Assembly (NCBI GenBank): GCA_965221445.1
Contig: CBDCSF010000013.1
Coordinates: 124,001-188,000, forward strand
Source: MPNP01 sp965221445
GTDB taxonomy: Bacteria; Pseudomonadota; Alphaproteobacteria; Rhodobacterales; Rhodobacteraceae
DNA length: 64,000 nucleotides
Reading direction: 5' to 3'
A model generated the notes under the pieces. That model had not been told where the DNA came from and made no database searches. It saw nothing but the letters and a program-made list of their open reading frames with translations. Within the stretch, counting starts at the first letter, position 1. Each line of letters opens with the position of its first letter. Positions 1-8,782 of the stretch are shown one piece after another. Both the position numbers and the translations under genes were made by a program.

Positions 1-423
1 TCAAACAAGTTTCTGATATTGCTGATCGGGAACTGGACGAGGAATTACAAACCCGAATACAGGTTTATCAGGACCAGGAGAAAAGTTTACAAGAAGTAAT
101 ACAAACACTCCAAACCGAGAATGGAGAGCTTCAAGAACAACTCAAACAAGTTTCTGATATTGCTGATCGGGAACTGGACGAGGAATTACAAACCCGAATA
201 CAGGTTTATCAGGACCAGGAGAAAAGTTTACAAGAAGTAATACAAACACTCCAAACCGAGAATGGAGAGCTTCAAGAACAACTCAAACAAGTTTCTGATA
301 TTGCTGATCAGGAATTGGACGAGGAATTACACGCACAGATTAAGGCTTACCAAGAGAGAGAAAAAAACCTGGAAGAAGAATTAAAACTACTTCAATCCAA
401 ACTACAAGATTTGCAAACTTCTC
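1..423 (+). repeat. Tandem 141-bp in-frame repeat (47 codons)
   Basis: Units start at 1, 142 and 283. The first two are identical base for base. The third matches for about 27 bases and then drifts, although its protein pattern is still recognisable to about 423. The unit is a multiple of three, so copy number can change without breaking the frame. The identity of the first two copies implies very recent duplication or gene conversion. More copies may lie to the left of the window. Confidence 0.95.
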
Positions 424-491
424 GAAACAAGGACAGAGCTGATTTACAATTAGTGCTTACAGAATTCAAAGGTTTACTGGAACAAATTTAA
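1..491 (+). CDS. Coiled-coil repeat protein upstream of zapA (5' end outside window)
   Basis: The reading frame is open from the first base and ends with TAA at 489-491, one base before the zapA start. The visible ~163 residues are almost entirely Glu/Gln/Lys/Leu-rich helix with no Pro and a single Gly per repeat, as in a long coiled coil. Two identical 47-residue units (with the segments QVSDIADRELDEEL and SLQEVIQTLQTENGELQEQ) are followed by a diverged third unit and a unique tail ending in FKGLLEQI. Alphaproteobacteria often have a short coiled-coil gene (DUF4164 type) just before zapA; this may be an enlarged version acting with ZapA at the division ring, but that is inference from position. 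The start and full length cannot be seen. Confidence 0.8.
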   Translation, partial: KQVSDIADRELDEELQTRIQVYQDQEKSLQEVIQTLQTENGELQEQLKQVSDIADRELDEELQTRIQVYQDQEKSLQEVIQTLQTENGELQEQLKQVSDIADQELDEELHAQIKAYQEREKNLEEELKLLQSKLQDLQTSRNKDRADLQLVLTEFKGLLEQI

Positions 492-492
492 A

Positions 493-795
493 ATGAAAAA
501 ATCAAACATATTGCTGGAAGTAAAGGTTGGTAGAAAAACTCTTACCATTTCATGTGACGAAGAAGAAGCCGGAGCCGTGTTTCTTGCTTCCGAACGCTTT
601 CAAGAGGAAATCAATAAAATCGATAAAATATTTCCATCTGAAAGTTCACAAAATCGCATTTTACTGGCTGGAGTTAATATCGCTGACTCGTTGATCAGAT
701 CAGAAGAACAACCTAGAGTCAAGCAGGGTTTAATTAAGCAGATCAGAAAGCTTACAGAAAGGGCTGAAGAAGCAGCAACTAAATTTAGGATTTAA
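493..795 (+). CDS. zapA: Cell division protein ZapA
   Basis: The 100-residue protein has the ZapA pattern: an N-terminal beta-rich head (VKVGRKTLTISCDEEEA) followed by a long helix with LLAGVNIADSLIR and a charged C-terminal coiled coil. ZapA binds and cross-links FtsZ filaments at midcell. The start follows the stop of the upstream coiled-coil gene by one base, so the two are almost certainly translationally coupled and probably work together. It converges on grxD, with only 24 bases between the two stops. The family assignment rests on size, fold pattern and position; sequence identity in this family is low. Confidence 0.75.
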   Translation: MKKSNILLEVKVGRKTLTISCDEEEAGAVFLASERFQEEINKIDKIFPSESSQNRILLAGVNIADSLIRSEEQPRVKQGLIKQIRKLTERAEEAATKFRI

Positions 796-819
796 TTTTA
801 TGGAAAAAACTGGTTAGTT

Positions 820-1185
820 TCAGGAATTATGTTCTCTAATGGTCTCAGCCGCCTTTTGATCGAATGCGATTTCTTTTTCCTGAAATAATTGATCAAGTTC
901 ACCCGAAAGTGTCATTTCAGTAATTATATCACAACCCCCGATGAATTCTCCTTTGACATAGAGTTGAGGTATCGTTGGCCAGTCTGAAAAAGCCTTAATT
1001 CCCTCACGAATGTCATTGTCGGCAAGGACATTCACATCTTGATAGTTAATATTCAGGTAATTCAATACTCCGACCACCCTTGAAGAAAAACCACATTGGG
1101 GTGTCACTTTGGTGCCCTTCATAAACAGTACAACATCTGAGCTGTCTACGGTTTCTTGTATATATTTCTTGATTTCTTGATTCAT
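820..1185 (-). CDS. grxD: Monothiol glutaredoxin (Grx4/GrxD type)
   Basis: The 121-residue protein contains the single-cysteine motif CGFS (in TPQCGFSSRVV), the preceding lysine of FMKGT, the cis-proline segment WPTIPQLYVKGEFIGG and GGCDI, which together bind glutathione and a bridging [2Fe-2S] cluster in this family. It acts in cytosolic iron-sulfur cluster storage and transfer. The start is preceded by GGAG at a normal distance. The bolA gene lies five bases upstream on the same strand; CGFS glutaredoxins and BolA proteins form heterodimers that share a cluster, so this pairing supports both calls. The C-terminal ~15 residues extend slightly beyond the usual end. Confidence 0.93.
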   Translation of the reverse strand: MNQEIKKYIQETVDSSDVVLFMKGTKVTPQCGFSSRVVGVLNYLNINYQDVNVLADNDIREGIKAFSDWPTIPQLYVKGEFIGGCDIITEMTLSGELDQLFQEKEIAFDQKAAETIREHNS

Positions 1186-1190
1186 ACCAA

Positions 1191-1433
1191 CTACTCCGGT
1201 GCTTTCGTTGTTAAAGCCAATGCATGCAACTCACCATTTGGACCGTCCATTTTACCCTTTAAGGCAGCATAAACGGCTCGCTGCTGTTGTACTCTGTTCT
1301 TACCTCGGAAACTTTCATCAATAACTTCTGCAGAATAATGGTTTCCATCGCCAGCCAAATCACGGATGGTAATTTTCGCATTTGGAAAGGCTGATTGGAT
1401 GAGTTCCTTTAATTCAATTTGTGAAATAGCCAT
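1191..1433 (-). CDS. bolA: BolA/IbaG family protein
   Basis: This 80-residue protein shows the BolA pattern: an N-terminal helix (IELKELIQSAFPNAKITIRDL), the loop GDGNHYSAEVIDESFRGKNRVQQQRAVYAAL, and a C-terminal strand with GELHALALTTKAP. The FxGKxxVxxHRxVY-type core is present with QQQRAVY in place of the usual HQRxVY, and a conserved His is retained in GELHAL. It would partner the adjacent glutaredoxin in iron-sulfur cluster handling. It is first in a two-gene operon (bolA-grxD) with a 5-base gap. Short homologues of this kind are usually IbaG/BolA2-like rather than the morphogene regulator BolA1. Confidence 0.9.
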   Translation of the reverse strand: MAISQIELKELIQSAFPNAKITIRDLAGDGNHYSAEVIDESFRGKNRVQQQRAVYAALKGKMDGPNGELHALALTTKAPE

Positions 1434-1570
1434 GACTCTAGATATCTTTGTTCCTTGGAAAGGAAAATGACTGGGCTCAACCCATCAAGTTTATTTATTA
1501 AACAGACTTGCATATTATTACCATTTAGGTTGGAAGCAACAATTGACAAGTTTACAGGTAAGGGATTTGA

Positions 1571-2452
1571 CTAAACCGGCTTTTTTATTTCAGATAAAAT
1601 AAAATCACTGAATACCCTCAATTTCTTTGAATCCCTTAACTCATATGAATAAGCAAGGTACAAAGGAATTAGTTCTGACTTAAACCTAGGTAGAATCTGA
1701 ATTAAATTTGGTACAACATCCGCAACATAACCCGGTAAGACACCTATTCCCAAATTATTTTTTACTCCTAAAAATACCCCATAATAGTTATTTATCAGCA
1801 TGTGATAGTCCACCTTAAGTGAAAATATCTTACTAATGAACTCTTTAGCTGTAGGTGCATCCAAAGCAGTATCTTTTTGACTGATTAGACGATGCTTTGA
1901 TAATTCCTCAATATTTTCTGGTATCCCGTATGCTTCGGCGTATTCCTGTGTTATGAACAAGCCCATAAAAGTTGTCATGATCTTTTTTCTTACAATATCT
2001 GCTTCTGAAGGTTCTTTCATCCTTATTGCCACATCTGCTTCTCTCATCGGAAGATCAAGAATTCTCTCATCAAGAATTAGGTTGAGATTGAGATCGGGGT
2101 AGCTTTGGAAAAACTTGGGCAAACGTGGTGATACCCATAAGGTTCCAAAACCGGTTGTTGTTGTAACTCTTAATTCACCTCGTGCTAGTTCCTTGAAGTC
2201 TTTGATTTCGTTGGTAGCCTTTATCAACCGCTTATTCATCACTTCAACAGCATCAAAAAGGATTGATCCCTGTTCCGTCAGGATTGTTCCCCTCGCATGA
2301 CGATGAAACAATTGGGCTGAAAGATCCTTTTCCAAGGAACTAATTCTCCTACTGACAACAGATTGGTGTAACCGTAATATCTCACCGGCCCGGTAGACAG
2401 ATCCGGATTTGGCCACTTCCAAAAAGACTCTTAGTTTGTCCCAGTCCTGCAA
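1571..2452 (-). CDS. LysR-family transcriptional regulator
   Basis: The 293-residue protein has an N-terminal winged helix-turn-helix (WDKLRVFLEVAKSGSVYRAG, then LHQSVVSRRISSLEKDL and LFHR) and a C-terminal effector-binding domain beginning near residue 90 (GELRVTTTTGFG). The segment LGIGVLPGYVADVVPNLIQIL is typical of the second half of that domain. The chosen start is TTG, supported by GGAG eight bases upstream. It is followed 60 bases downstream by nothing on its own strand except the bolA-grxD pair; the upstream neighbour on the same strand is the dehydrogenase at 2514-3299, which could be a target. Ligand unknown. Confidence 0.9.
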   Translation of the reverse strand: MQDWDKLRVFLEVAKSGSVYRAGEILRLHQSVVSRRISSLEKDLSAQLFHRHARGTILTEQGSILFDAVEVMNKRLIKATNEIKDFKELARGELRVTTTTGFGTLWVSPRLPKFFQSYPDLNLNLILDERILDLPMREADVAIRMKEPSEADIVRKKIMTTFMGLFITQEYAEAYGIPENIEELSKHRLISQKDTALDAPTAKEFISKIFSLKVDYHMLINNYYGVFLGVKNNLGIGVLPGYVADVVPNLIQILPRFKSELIPLYLAYSYELRDSKKLRVFSDFILSEIKKPV

Positions 2453-2513
2453 TTGAAATACTCCGATTTGATCAAACTAAAGGTAAAGAAATTTTGAATT
2501 CATTTTCCAAAGT

Positions 2514-3299
2514 CTATTGGAAGCCACATTGTTGCAATTCATATTGATTACAATATGCTACCGCAGATGTTCCACCATCAACTGGTAGGTCAATTCCTGT
2601 AACCCATTCACTCTTTTTGTCAATCAGAAATAGAATTACTTCTGCAACTTCCTGTGGTGTCCCAGGCCGACCTATTCTATGTATCATTTGTATAGCTCGC
2701 TCTCCAAAGGCAGAAATAAAGTCATCCAGAATTCTTGTCTGAATGGCTGCCGGACTGACTGAATTTATTCTTATTCCCCGTTTCTTTAATCCTTCACAGC
2801 TTGCTACTGTCCATACTATAACTGCCTCCTTTGATAAGTCGTATGCTCTCACATGCTCTATATTTTCCGATTTACAAAAAGTAGTTAAATTTTGAATATC
2901 TGAAATTTCAATAAATCTTTTGACTTGAGGGAGATTATTCTTCCAATTTGAACCTGCCTTGGATGCAAGATTGACAATTGATGATCCTGGATTTAGTTTT
3001 GGTATGATTATCTCTGAAACCTTCCTTAGAGCAATAAAATTAACCGTCATAATATCCAGTTCCCTGGATATTCGAGGTGGTAAACCGGCAGAATTAATCA
3101 GAGCGTCAAAATTGCCTTCCAATTTATGTTCTAGGTCATCCAAACTGTTTATATCGGTAAAATCAGCTTCAATCCAGTTGACCTTCATCGTTTCTGGTTT
3201 TAGCACATCAATAATAGTTATTTCGTCAGCAATCCCGGATAGCAATTTGTAACACTCCTTGCCCATTCCACTAGATCCACCGGTTATAATGACCCTCAC
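2514..3299 (-). CDS. Short-chain dehydrogenase/reductase (CalA/3-alpha-HSD-like)
   Basis: The 261-residue protein has the Rossmann motif TGGSSGMG near its start, NSAGLPPR, the catalytic serine region NLASKAGSNW, and YDLSK as the YxxxK active site. The C-terminal part (RIGRPGTPQEVAEVILFLIDKKSEWVTG...DGG) is classical SDR. The interrupted region after SKAGSNW, with a ~35-residue excursion before the Tyr, resembles the coniferyl-alcohol dehydrogenase/3-alpha-hydroxysteroid dehydrogenase subgroup; the substrate cannot be told. The start is set at GTG 3299 because AAGAGG sits five bases before it; a TTG eight codons upstream (3323) is an alternative without a ribosome-binding site. Confidence 0.88.
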   Translation of the reverse strand: MRVIITGGSSGMGKECYKLLSGIADEITIIDVLKPETMKVNWIEADFTDINSLDDLEHKLEGNFDALINSAGLPPRISRELDIMTVNFIALRKVSEIIIPKLNPGSSIVNLASKAGSNWKNNLPQVKRFIEISDIQNLTTFCKSENIEHVRAYDLSKEAVIVWTVASCEGLKKRGIRINSVSPAAIQTRILDDFISAFGERAIQMIHRIGRPGTPQEVAEVILFLIDKKSEWVTGIDLPVDGGTSAVAYCNQYELQQCGFQ

Positions 3300-3483
3300 A
3301 AATACCTCTTTTGAACTTCCCAATTCTGAAATAGATTAAAACAACCGTTTGGAATCATAAATAAAAAAAATAAACAACAATGATTGAAGACGGTTGGCAG
3401 AAAAAATATCCAATCTGTTAGAATAAGAGGTAAGAATGTTTGTCGCCTTTTTGTAGATAACACGTTAACTTTAAGTTAGCCAT

Positions 3484-6306
3484 ATGATGAATTTTGAATC
3501 TGAAATCAAACAAACTCCGGTACCTTTCGAAGGTGAAAGGCCAAATATTTTACCTGAATCCACTGCCCGGAAATATCCTAACTTTGCACAACTACTTTCT
3601 CATACGGCCAGTTGTAGCCCATATTTGTACAGTTTGATGAAAACTGATCTTGAGTGGTTGGAGGATATTCCTACCAAAGGCCCAGGAGAAGCCTTTTCCC
3701 TACTTTGCTCACCATTTGATTTGAATAATGTCAATCAGACAATCAAAAACTTACGGATACGAAAGAAAAAAGTTGCTCTTCTGACAGCCCTTACCGATCT
3801 AGGGGGAATCTGGAATCTCCCTGAGGTGACGGGTGCGTTAACCCAATTTGCAGATTTTTCATGCCAATCCCTATTAACGTCGCTTGTACAGGAATCTGCT
3901 ACCAAGGGAAAATTGGATATTGATTTCAAGGAAGATCCTGATTCACTTGGCGGGGTATTTATCCTGGCAATGGGAAAGATGGGGGGCAGGGAGCTTAACT
4001 ACTCATCTGATATAGACTTGGTTGTTTTCTTCGATGAAAAGAAACATCCCGTTAAAAAATTCAATTTTGTAAAAGCAGAATTTGTTAAGATCACCAGAAG
4101 GTTTGCCAAACTGATGGGTGAGGTTTCAAGTGATGGTTACGTTTTTCGAACTGATTTAAGACTAAGACCAGATCCCTTTGTTAATCCTGTTTGCATCTCG
4201 GTAGGGGGGGCCGAAAGATATTATGAGAGTTTTGCTCGTACCTGGGAACGAGCTGCTTATATCAAAGCCAGGCCTTGTGCTGGAGATATCGGTTCTGGTT
4301 TAAATTTCTTATCAAATATTGATCCATTTATTTGGCGAATGAATCTGGATTTTGCTGCTGTTCAGGATTCAAGTGACATGATGTTAAGAATCTGGGAAAA
4401 TAGAGGAGCTGGTGATTTACAAAATCTTCCCGGATTCAATTTAAAATTAGGCAAAGGCGGCATCCGGGCAATTGAGTTGTTTGTCCAAACTTTTCAAATG
4501 GTTGCTGGTGGCAGAGATCAATCCTTGAGGGTGCCTGATACAATGGGGGCTTTGGGTGCAATAAATCGTAAGGGATGGGTCGATGATGAATCAAAGCAGA
4601 TTCTGGAGGAAAGTTATTTTAAACTCAGGACTTGGGAACACAGGGTTCAGATGATCAGAGATGCCCAGACTCATGAAATCCCTAGAGTTGAAAATGAAAT
4701 TATTCGTATGGCTTCCCTCTCTGGGGAAGATAATTTGGAAAAGTTCCTGAAGGAGATCAAAACCACTCTGGAGCAGGTTCACACGACAACCGAAACCTTC
4801 TTTTCAACTGAGACAAATGATTCCGAAGAATACGATACCTCTTTCCTTGAGGAATCAGACTGGGATATGGTGGAAAGTTGGCGTCAATTACCTGCTTTCA
4901 GGACTGAAAGAGCAACCAAAATCTTTGCCAGACTTCAACCCACTATATTCAATCGTCTGGCTAGATCCAGTCAACCCAGGGAAGCTCTATTACAATTTGA
5001 TGGTTTTCTGCGTGGCTTGCCAGCTGGAGTTCAGCTTTTCTCACTATTTGAAGCAAACCAGCACCTATTGGAACTTTTGGTTGATACCTGTGCAATGGCA
5101 CCAAGGCTAGCGAGTTATCTATCTAGGAATACGCAGGTTTTTGATGCTGTATTAGAACAGGACTTCATTGTGCCATTGGAAAGTGAAACTGTATTGGAAA
5201 AAGATCTGAGTACCAATTTAGAGAAAGCTTCAGATTATGAAAGCGTCTTGAGAACAACCAGAAGGTGGAATAATGAGAACCATTTCAAGGTTGGAGTACA
5301 TCTGTTAAAAGGCTTTTCCGATTGCGAGCAGGCGGGGAAGTCATATGCCAAACTTGCTAATACCGTAATTAGGTCCTTGGCACCATTTGTAGTTGATCAA
5401 TTTTCGAACAGCTATGGCAAACCTCCGGGAAGGGGATTTGTTTTTTTAGCCATGGGATCATTGGGAGCAGAAAGTTTAACTTCTCAATCCGACCTTGATC
5501 TTATAATGATTTATGATCCCTTGAACGAAGATTATTCAAGCGGTAAAAAATCTCTGGCTTCCAAGGCATATTATGCCCGATTAACACAAGCCATGGTTTC
5601 AGCACTTTCTTCACAGATGGCTGAAGGAAAATTATATGAAATAGATATGAGACTTCGACCATCTGGAAGAAAAGGACCAGTCGCCACTTCGCTTAATTCG
5701 TTTTTTCATTATCAGGAACATGATGCCTGGACATGGGAACATTTGGCTCTCACAAGAGCTCGGGTACTTGCTGGCTGTGAAGAGTTGGGGGAAGAAATTG
5801 AAAATTTTAGAAAAAAACTCATTAGCAAACTTTCAAACCACGGCAAAATAATTGGAGATGTCGTAGACATGCGAAGAAGGTTGTCAGAAAACACCTCTTC
5901 AGAAAAGAAGGAAAATATCTGGGAGTGTCGATTAGGTAAAGGAAAGTTATTGGATATCGAATTGCTGGCTCAGGCCGGGGCCTTGATTACGGGTTGTACG
6001 GAAAGGGATATTGGATTACAACTCCAGGCAACTTCAAAAAAAGGTTTGATGACTTCGGGTGAATATAAGGAAATAATCTCTCATTATTCACTTTTGAGGG
6101 AAATCATGCAGGTTGCCAGATTAACTGTTGAGGGCAACTTTAGTCCAGAAGCAACAGGCAAGGGAGTGATTGAATTATTGCTACAACAAACCAAGATGAA
6201 TTCCTTGGAAGAATTGTCGAGGACGGTTCAAGGGCAAACTGCCAGCACTCGGGAAATCATTTCAATTTTAATAGATAACCGATGGGTGAAGTTGGTGGAC
6301 AGTTAA
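3484..6306 (+). CDS. glnE: Bifunctional glutamine synthetase adenylyltransferase/adenylyl-removing enzyme
   Basis: The 940-residue protein has the two nucleotidyltransferase halves expected of GlnE. The N-terminal half has AMGKMGGRELNYSSDIDLVV near residue 165, the C-terminal half AMGSLGAESLTSQSDLDLIM near residue 660. Both keep the paired aspartates (SDIDL, SDLDL) that bind metal, and both carry the downstream DLRLRP/DMRLRPSG motif. GlnE adenylylates and deadenylylates glutamine synthetase in response to PII, linking nitrogen status to GS activity. Length is normal for the family. Two ATGs are adjacent (3484, 3487). The small gene that follows begins on the base after the stop, implying coupling. 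Confidence 0.97.
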   Translation: MMNFESEIKQTPVPFEGERPNILPESTARKYPNFAQLLSHTASCSPYLYSLMKTDLEWLEDIPTKGPGEAFSLLCSPFDLNNVNQTIKNLRIRKKKVALLTALTDLGGIWNLPEVTGALTQFADFSCQSLLTSLVQESATKGKLDIDFKEDPDSLGGVFILAMGKMGGRELNYSSDIDLVVFFDEKKHPVKKFNFVKAEFVKITRRFAKLMGEVSSDGYVFRTDLRLRPDPFVNPVCISVGGAERYYESFARTWERAAYIKARPCAGDIGSGLNFLSNIDPFIWRMNLDFAAVQDSSDMMLRIWENRGAGDLQNLPGFNLKLGKGGIRAIELFVQTFQMVAGGRDQSLRVPDTMGALGAINRKGWVDDESKQILEESYFKLRTWEHRVQMIRDAQTHEIPRVENEIIRMASLSGEDNLEKFLKEIKTTLEQVHTTTETFFSTETNDSEEYDTSFLEESDWDMVESWRQLPAFRTERATKIFARLQPTIFNRLARSSQPREALLQFDGFLRGLPAGVQLFSLFEANQHLLELLVDTCAMAPRLASYLSRNTQVFDAVLEQDFIVPLESETVLEKDLSTNLEKASDYESVLRTTRRWNNENHFKVGVHLLKGFSDCEQAGKSYAKLANTVIRSLAPFVVDQFSNSYGKPPGRGFVFLAMGSLGAESLTSQSDLDLIMIYDPLNEDYSSGKKSLASKAYYARLTQAMVSALSSQMAEGKLYEIDMRLRPSGRKGPVATSLNSFFHYQEHDAWTWEHLALTRARVLAGCEELGEEIENFRKKLISKLSNHGKIIGDVVDMRRRLSENTSSEKKENIWECRLGKGKLLDIELLAQAGALITGCTERDIGLQLQATSKKGLMTSGEYKEIISHYSLLREIMQVARLTVEGNFSPEATGKGVIELLLQQTKMNSLEELSRTVQGQTASTREIISILIDNRWVKLVDS

Positions 6307-6600
6307 ATGTCAAATGGGAAATTAGAATATCATCCAGCTGATCCCAGGGGATTGATTTTTGAAGCATATCAAATGAAACCCCTTAAAGAAGAAGAGTATA
6401 GAAGTATATTCCTGGATTGGGCTCTGGGTGTACCTTTTGAACAGAACATGGTGGAGTTAATACAAGATCTTTTGACCGTATATCAGGTTGATTATCCGAA
6501 CCACCCCATGACCTCTATCCTGCTTGAGGGACTAAAGGGTAATAGCTCAAGACCCAAGAGAGGCCGGTCAAGAACTAGAAGAAAGTCTAAATCAGTTTAA
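6307..6600 (+). CDS. Small conserved-looking protein coupled to glnE
   Basis: This encodes 97 residues, starting on the base immediately after the glnE stop (TAA then ATG). The N-terminal half contains DPRGLIFEAYQM and EEYRSIFLDWALGVP, a pattern that looks like a conserved alphaproteobacterial hypothetical family, though I cannot name it. The C-terminal ~20 residues are strongly basic (SRPKRGRSRTRRKSKS), which could bind nucleic acid or simply be a disordered tail. The zero-base junction argues that it is translated with GlnE. No function is assigned. Confidence 0.7.
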   Translation: MSNGKLEYHPADPRGLIFEAYQMKPLKEEEYRSIFLDWALGVPFEQNMVELIQDLLTVYQVDYPNHPMTSILLEGLKGNSSRPKRGRSRTRRKSKSV

Positions 6601-6720
6601 ATTGACCCAACTGATTGTGACTAACAAACATAAATTTGGGGTAATGTATTAGCCAACATCAGCGCAAAGGCGAGTATTGGTGCTTCTGGAAATCGATAAA
6701 AATTTCTTACCTTGTATGTC

Positions 6721-6743
6721 GTTGGATTCTTAACCAGTTTGAC
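6721..6743 (+). repeat. Left imperfect direct repeat flanking the restriction-modification pair
   Basis: This 23-base stretch matches 8998-9020 at 19 positions, including an uninterrupted 12-base core (TGGATTCTTAAC), in the same orientation. The two copies lie just outside the endonuclease and methyltransferase genes. They may be the scars or recombination ends of a cassette insertion, but no integrase is nearby and the match is short. Confidence 0.35.
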
Positions 6744-6837
6744 TGTAAACAATTTTGAGATTTTAAAAGTTAGGAGCCTGACTTAATGATCAAACCAAAC
6801 TCAATTAATTTCGAACTTAGGTACCTTATTACGATTG

Positions 6838-7908
6838 TTAATTCTTGTTTATACTTGTGAGTAAGTCACGCCAAGCAATCCGATGTTTATGATCTGCGCG
6901 AGAGTCTAATTCTGATCCAATCTCGTGTAGTAATTTTGGTCTCCAATCTTCGGAGAGTAAAGCAAGAACGACTTTGGTAAGATTAATTATACTAATTTGG
7001 TTCATGTTTAAGCCTGAAGCCCATGCAGTTTCTATATTTTTTTCAATTCCATTACGTTCAGCAACTTTTATATCCGGTGTTGCAAATATAAGGTTGTTCA
7101 ACGAGTGTTTTGATGCTCTAACCTTCAACTCAGTGGTTCTAACATCTGCCAATGTAAGTGATCGATCTTTAACTTCTACAGCCAAGATCATGTTCTCATT
7201 ATCATCAAAACACATTATATCTCCTGGTGCACCAGAGGATGTATCCGCCTGGTTTAACCCTTGTGAGGTGACTGTTGTGTAAAGAGAAAATGAACGACCT
7301 ATGATAGCCATAATTGCAGTAGATACGACCAAAGGTCTAAAACCACCACTGTTTTCGGCAAGGAATTTTTCCAAAACACCTATCGTTTGTGACATGCTAA
7401 CCCGTATTGGAATTAAGTAGCTAAATGTCTGAGCTGAAAGTCTACGAGAAGCACTCTCTAAACAAGAAATAAAGGAATTTTCAAGTTCCTTTGGACTAGC
7501 TGTATCAAGTGGAGACAAGTACTCAACTAAGGAATCCCACTCTGATTTATGCCTCAAATTATTGGTATCCTCATCTAGCCTGGGACGTCTGAGTGGATTA
7601 TTTACATAGGGGTCCAGACTTTTCCCCAAAACGTCGTTATTATCTGCTACCCACGGCACAATTACCGAGGTGCAAAAACTTCGTGCATCCCAATTTTGAG
7701 TAGAAACTTTATCCCCCATTTGAAGAGATAAAATACTTCTCTGGTTACAAGCTATTTTTCCAAGTATTTGTGTAAAAATAGCGTATCGGATTGAAAGTAC
7801 TTTCGAATTTACCAACCGATCTATCTTACTGTTGGGTTTACCCAAATTTGCTTCTAGAACCTTTGACCAGTTCTTATCCAGCCACTTGCGAGTTTCCAAA
7901 TTGTCCAT
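6838..7908 (-). CDS. Type II restriction endonuclease, probably SacI family
   Basis: The 356-residue protein has a PD-(D/E)xK-type core near residues 225-250: GAPGDIMCF, a spacer, then LAVEVKDRSLTL, giving the Asp...Glu-x-Lys metal-binding set. The region from PLVVSTAIMAIIGRSFSLY through SSGAPGD resembles what I recall of the SacI restriction-endonuclease family, whose founder cuts GAGCTC; this is from memory, so the cleavage site is a guess. It lies four bases downstream of an adenine methyltransferase on the same strand, the usual arrangement of a methylase expressed before its endonuclease. The flanking housekeeping genes suggest the pair was acquired. Confidence 0.75.
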   Translation of the reverse strand: MDNLETRKWLDKNWSKVLEANLGKPNSKIDRLVNSKVLSIRYAIFTQILGKIACNQRSILSLQMGDKVSTQNWDARSFCTSVIVPWVADNNDVLGKSLDPYVNNPLRRPRLDEDTNNLRHKSEWDSLVEYLSPLDTASPKELENSFISCLESASRRLSAQTFSYLIPIRVSMSQTIGVLEKFLAENSGGFRPLVVSTAIMAIIGRSFSLYTTVTSQGLNQADTSSGAPGDIMCFDDNENMILAVEVKDRSLTLADVRTTELKVRASKHSLNNLIFATPDIKVAERNGIEKNIETAWASGLNMNQISIINLTKVVLALLSEDWRPKLLHEIGSELDSRADHKHRIAWRDLLTSINKN

Positions 7909-7912
7909 AGAA

Positions 7913-8782
7913 TTAGAAATTCAACCAAGCTGATTCTTGACGGGGTGTACGTACTGAATTGCAACTCCTTACTTTGGCATCCACGCGTCGCCAATTCTCA
8001 TACAATGTGTCATAAAGTTCTGTTCGATACCCAGATAGAATTACACGCCCCCGAACTTGGTTAAGAAGATTTGCAAGTTTCTCGTGGTCATCATCAGTCA
8101 TTTCATATTCATAAGCGGATGTATCACCTCTTGAGGAATGTACATAAGGAGGATCAACATAAAATACGGTTTGTTCTGTATCGTATCGTTGAATTACTTC
8201 GACCGCTGGAGCATTTTCGATTTGCACTCTCAGAAGACGTTGGACGATTTCGGAAAGACCTTCAACCGATCCAAGCCACCTGGAGACAGAACCAGACATG
8301 CCTGCCCTTGAAGTGAGTACACAATGTGCCCAACGGCCTTCACTACTAGTCTGTGCTAAACCAGTTCTTGTTTGTCTTGCACGAATATAAAAACGTCTTG
8401 CCCGCTCTACCTTTGTCAATCCTTCTGCTGGAATACAAGCCTGTAACAATTCTTCACGGGAGAATGGAGTTAATCCTATTGCCTTAATCAATTTTGGTCC
8501 CTGATTTCGTAAGGTCTCAAAAAAATTTACGAGTTCAGAATCAAGGTCATTATAGGTCTCCAGCTTGAATGGTTTCATATTCAACAAAACAGCAGCAGAT
8601 CCACCATATACATCACAAAAATGCATTGCATCAGTTGGAATGAGTGGTAAAAGAAAATCAAGGTGAGAGTATTTTCCTCCATACCAACCAAATGCGATAA
8701 GTTTCTTCGAACCCCTCTTTGAAATTCGGCGTCCAGTCCCTTTCGAATTTACCTTTGGAGCAAAATCAAAAATATCAGTCAC
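7913..8782 (-). CDS. DNA N6-adenine methyltransferase, D12 class (modification subunit)
   Basis: The 289-residue protein contains WYGGKYSHLDFLLPLIP near residue 33, FCDVYGGSAAVLLNM (AdoMet-binding motif I region), YNDLDSELVNFFETLR, and the catalytic DPPY in VFYVDPPYVHSS near residue 210, as in Dam/D12-class enzymes. It would methylate adenine within the site cut by the neighbouring endonuclease to protect host DNA. The GTG start has AGGA about eight bases upstream. The gene precedes the endonuclease with a 4-base gap, consistent with one transcript. If the nuclease recognises GAGCTC, adenine methylation of that site would be the expected product; this is untested. Confidence 0.92.
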   Translation of the reverse strand: MTDIFDFAPKVNSKGTGRRISKRGSKKLIAFGWYGGKYSHLDFLLPLIPTDAMHFCDVYGGSAAVLLNMKPFKLETYNDLDSELVNFFETLRNQGPKLIKAIGLTPFSREELLQACIPAEGLTKVERARRFYIRARQTRTGLAQTSSEGRWAHCVLTSRAGMSGSVSRWLGSVEGLSEIVQRLLRVQIENAPAVEVIQRYDTEQTVFYVDPPYVHSSRGDTSAYEYEMTDDDHEKLANLLNQVRGRVILSGYRTELYDTLYENWRRVDAKVRSCNSVRTPRQESAWLNF

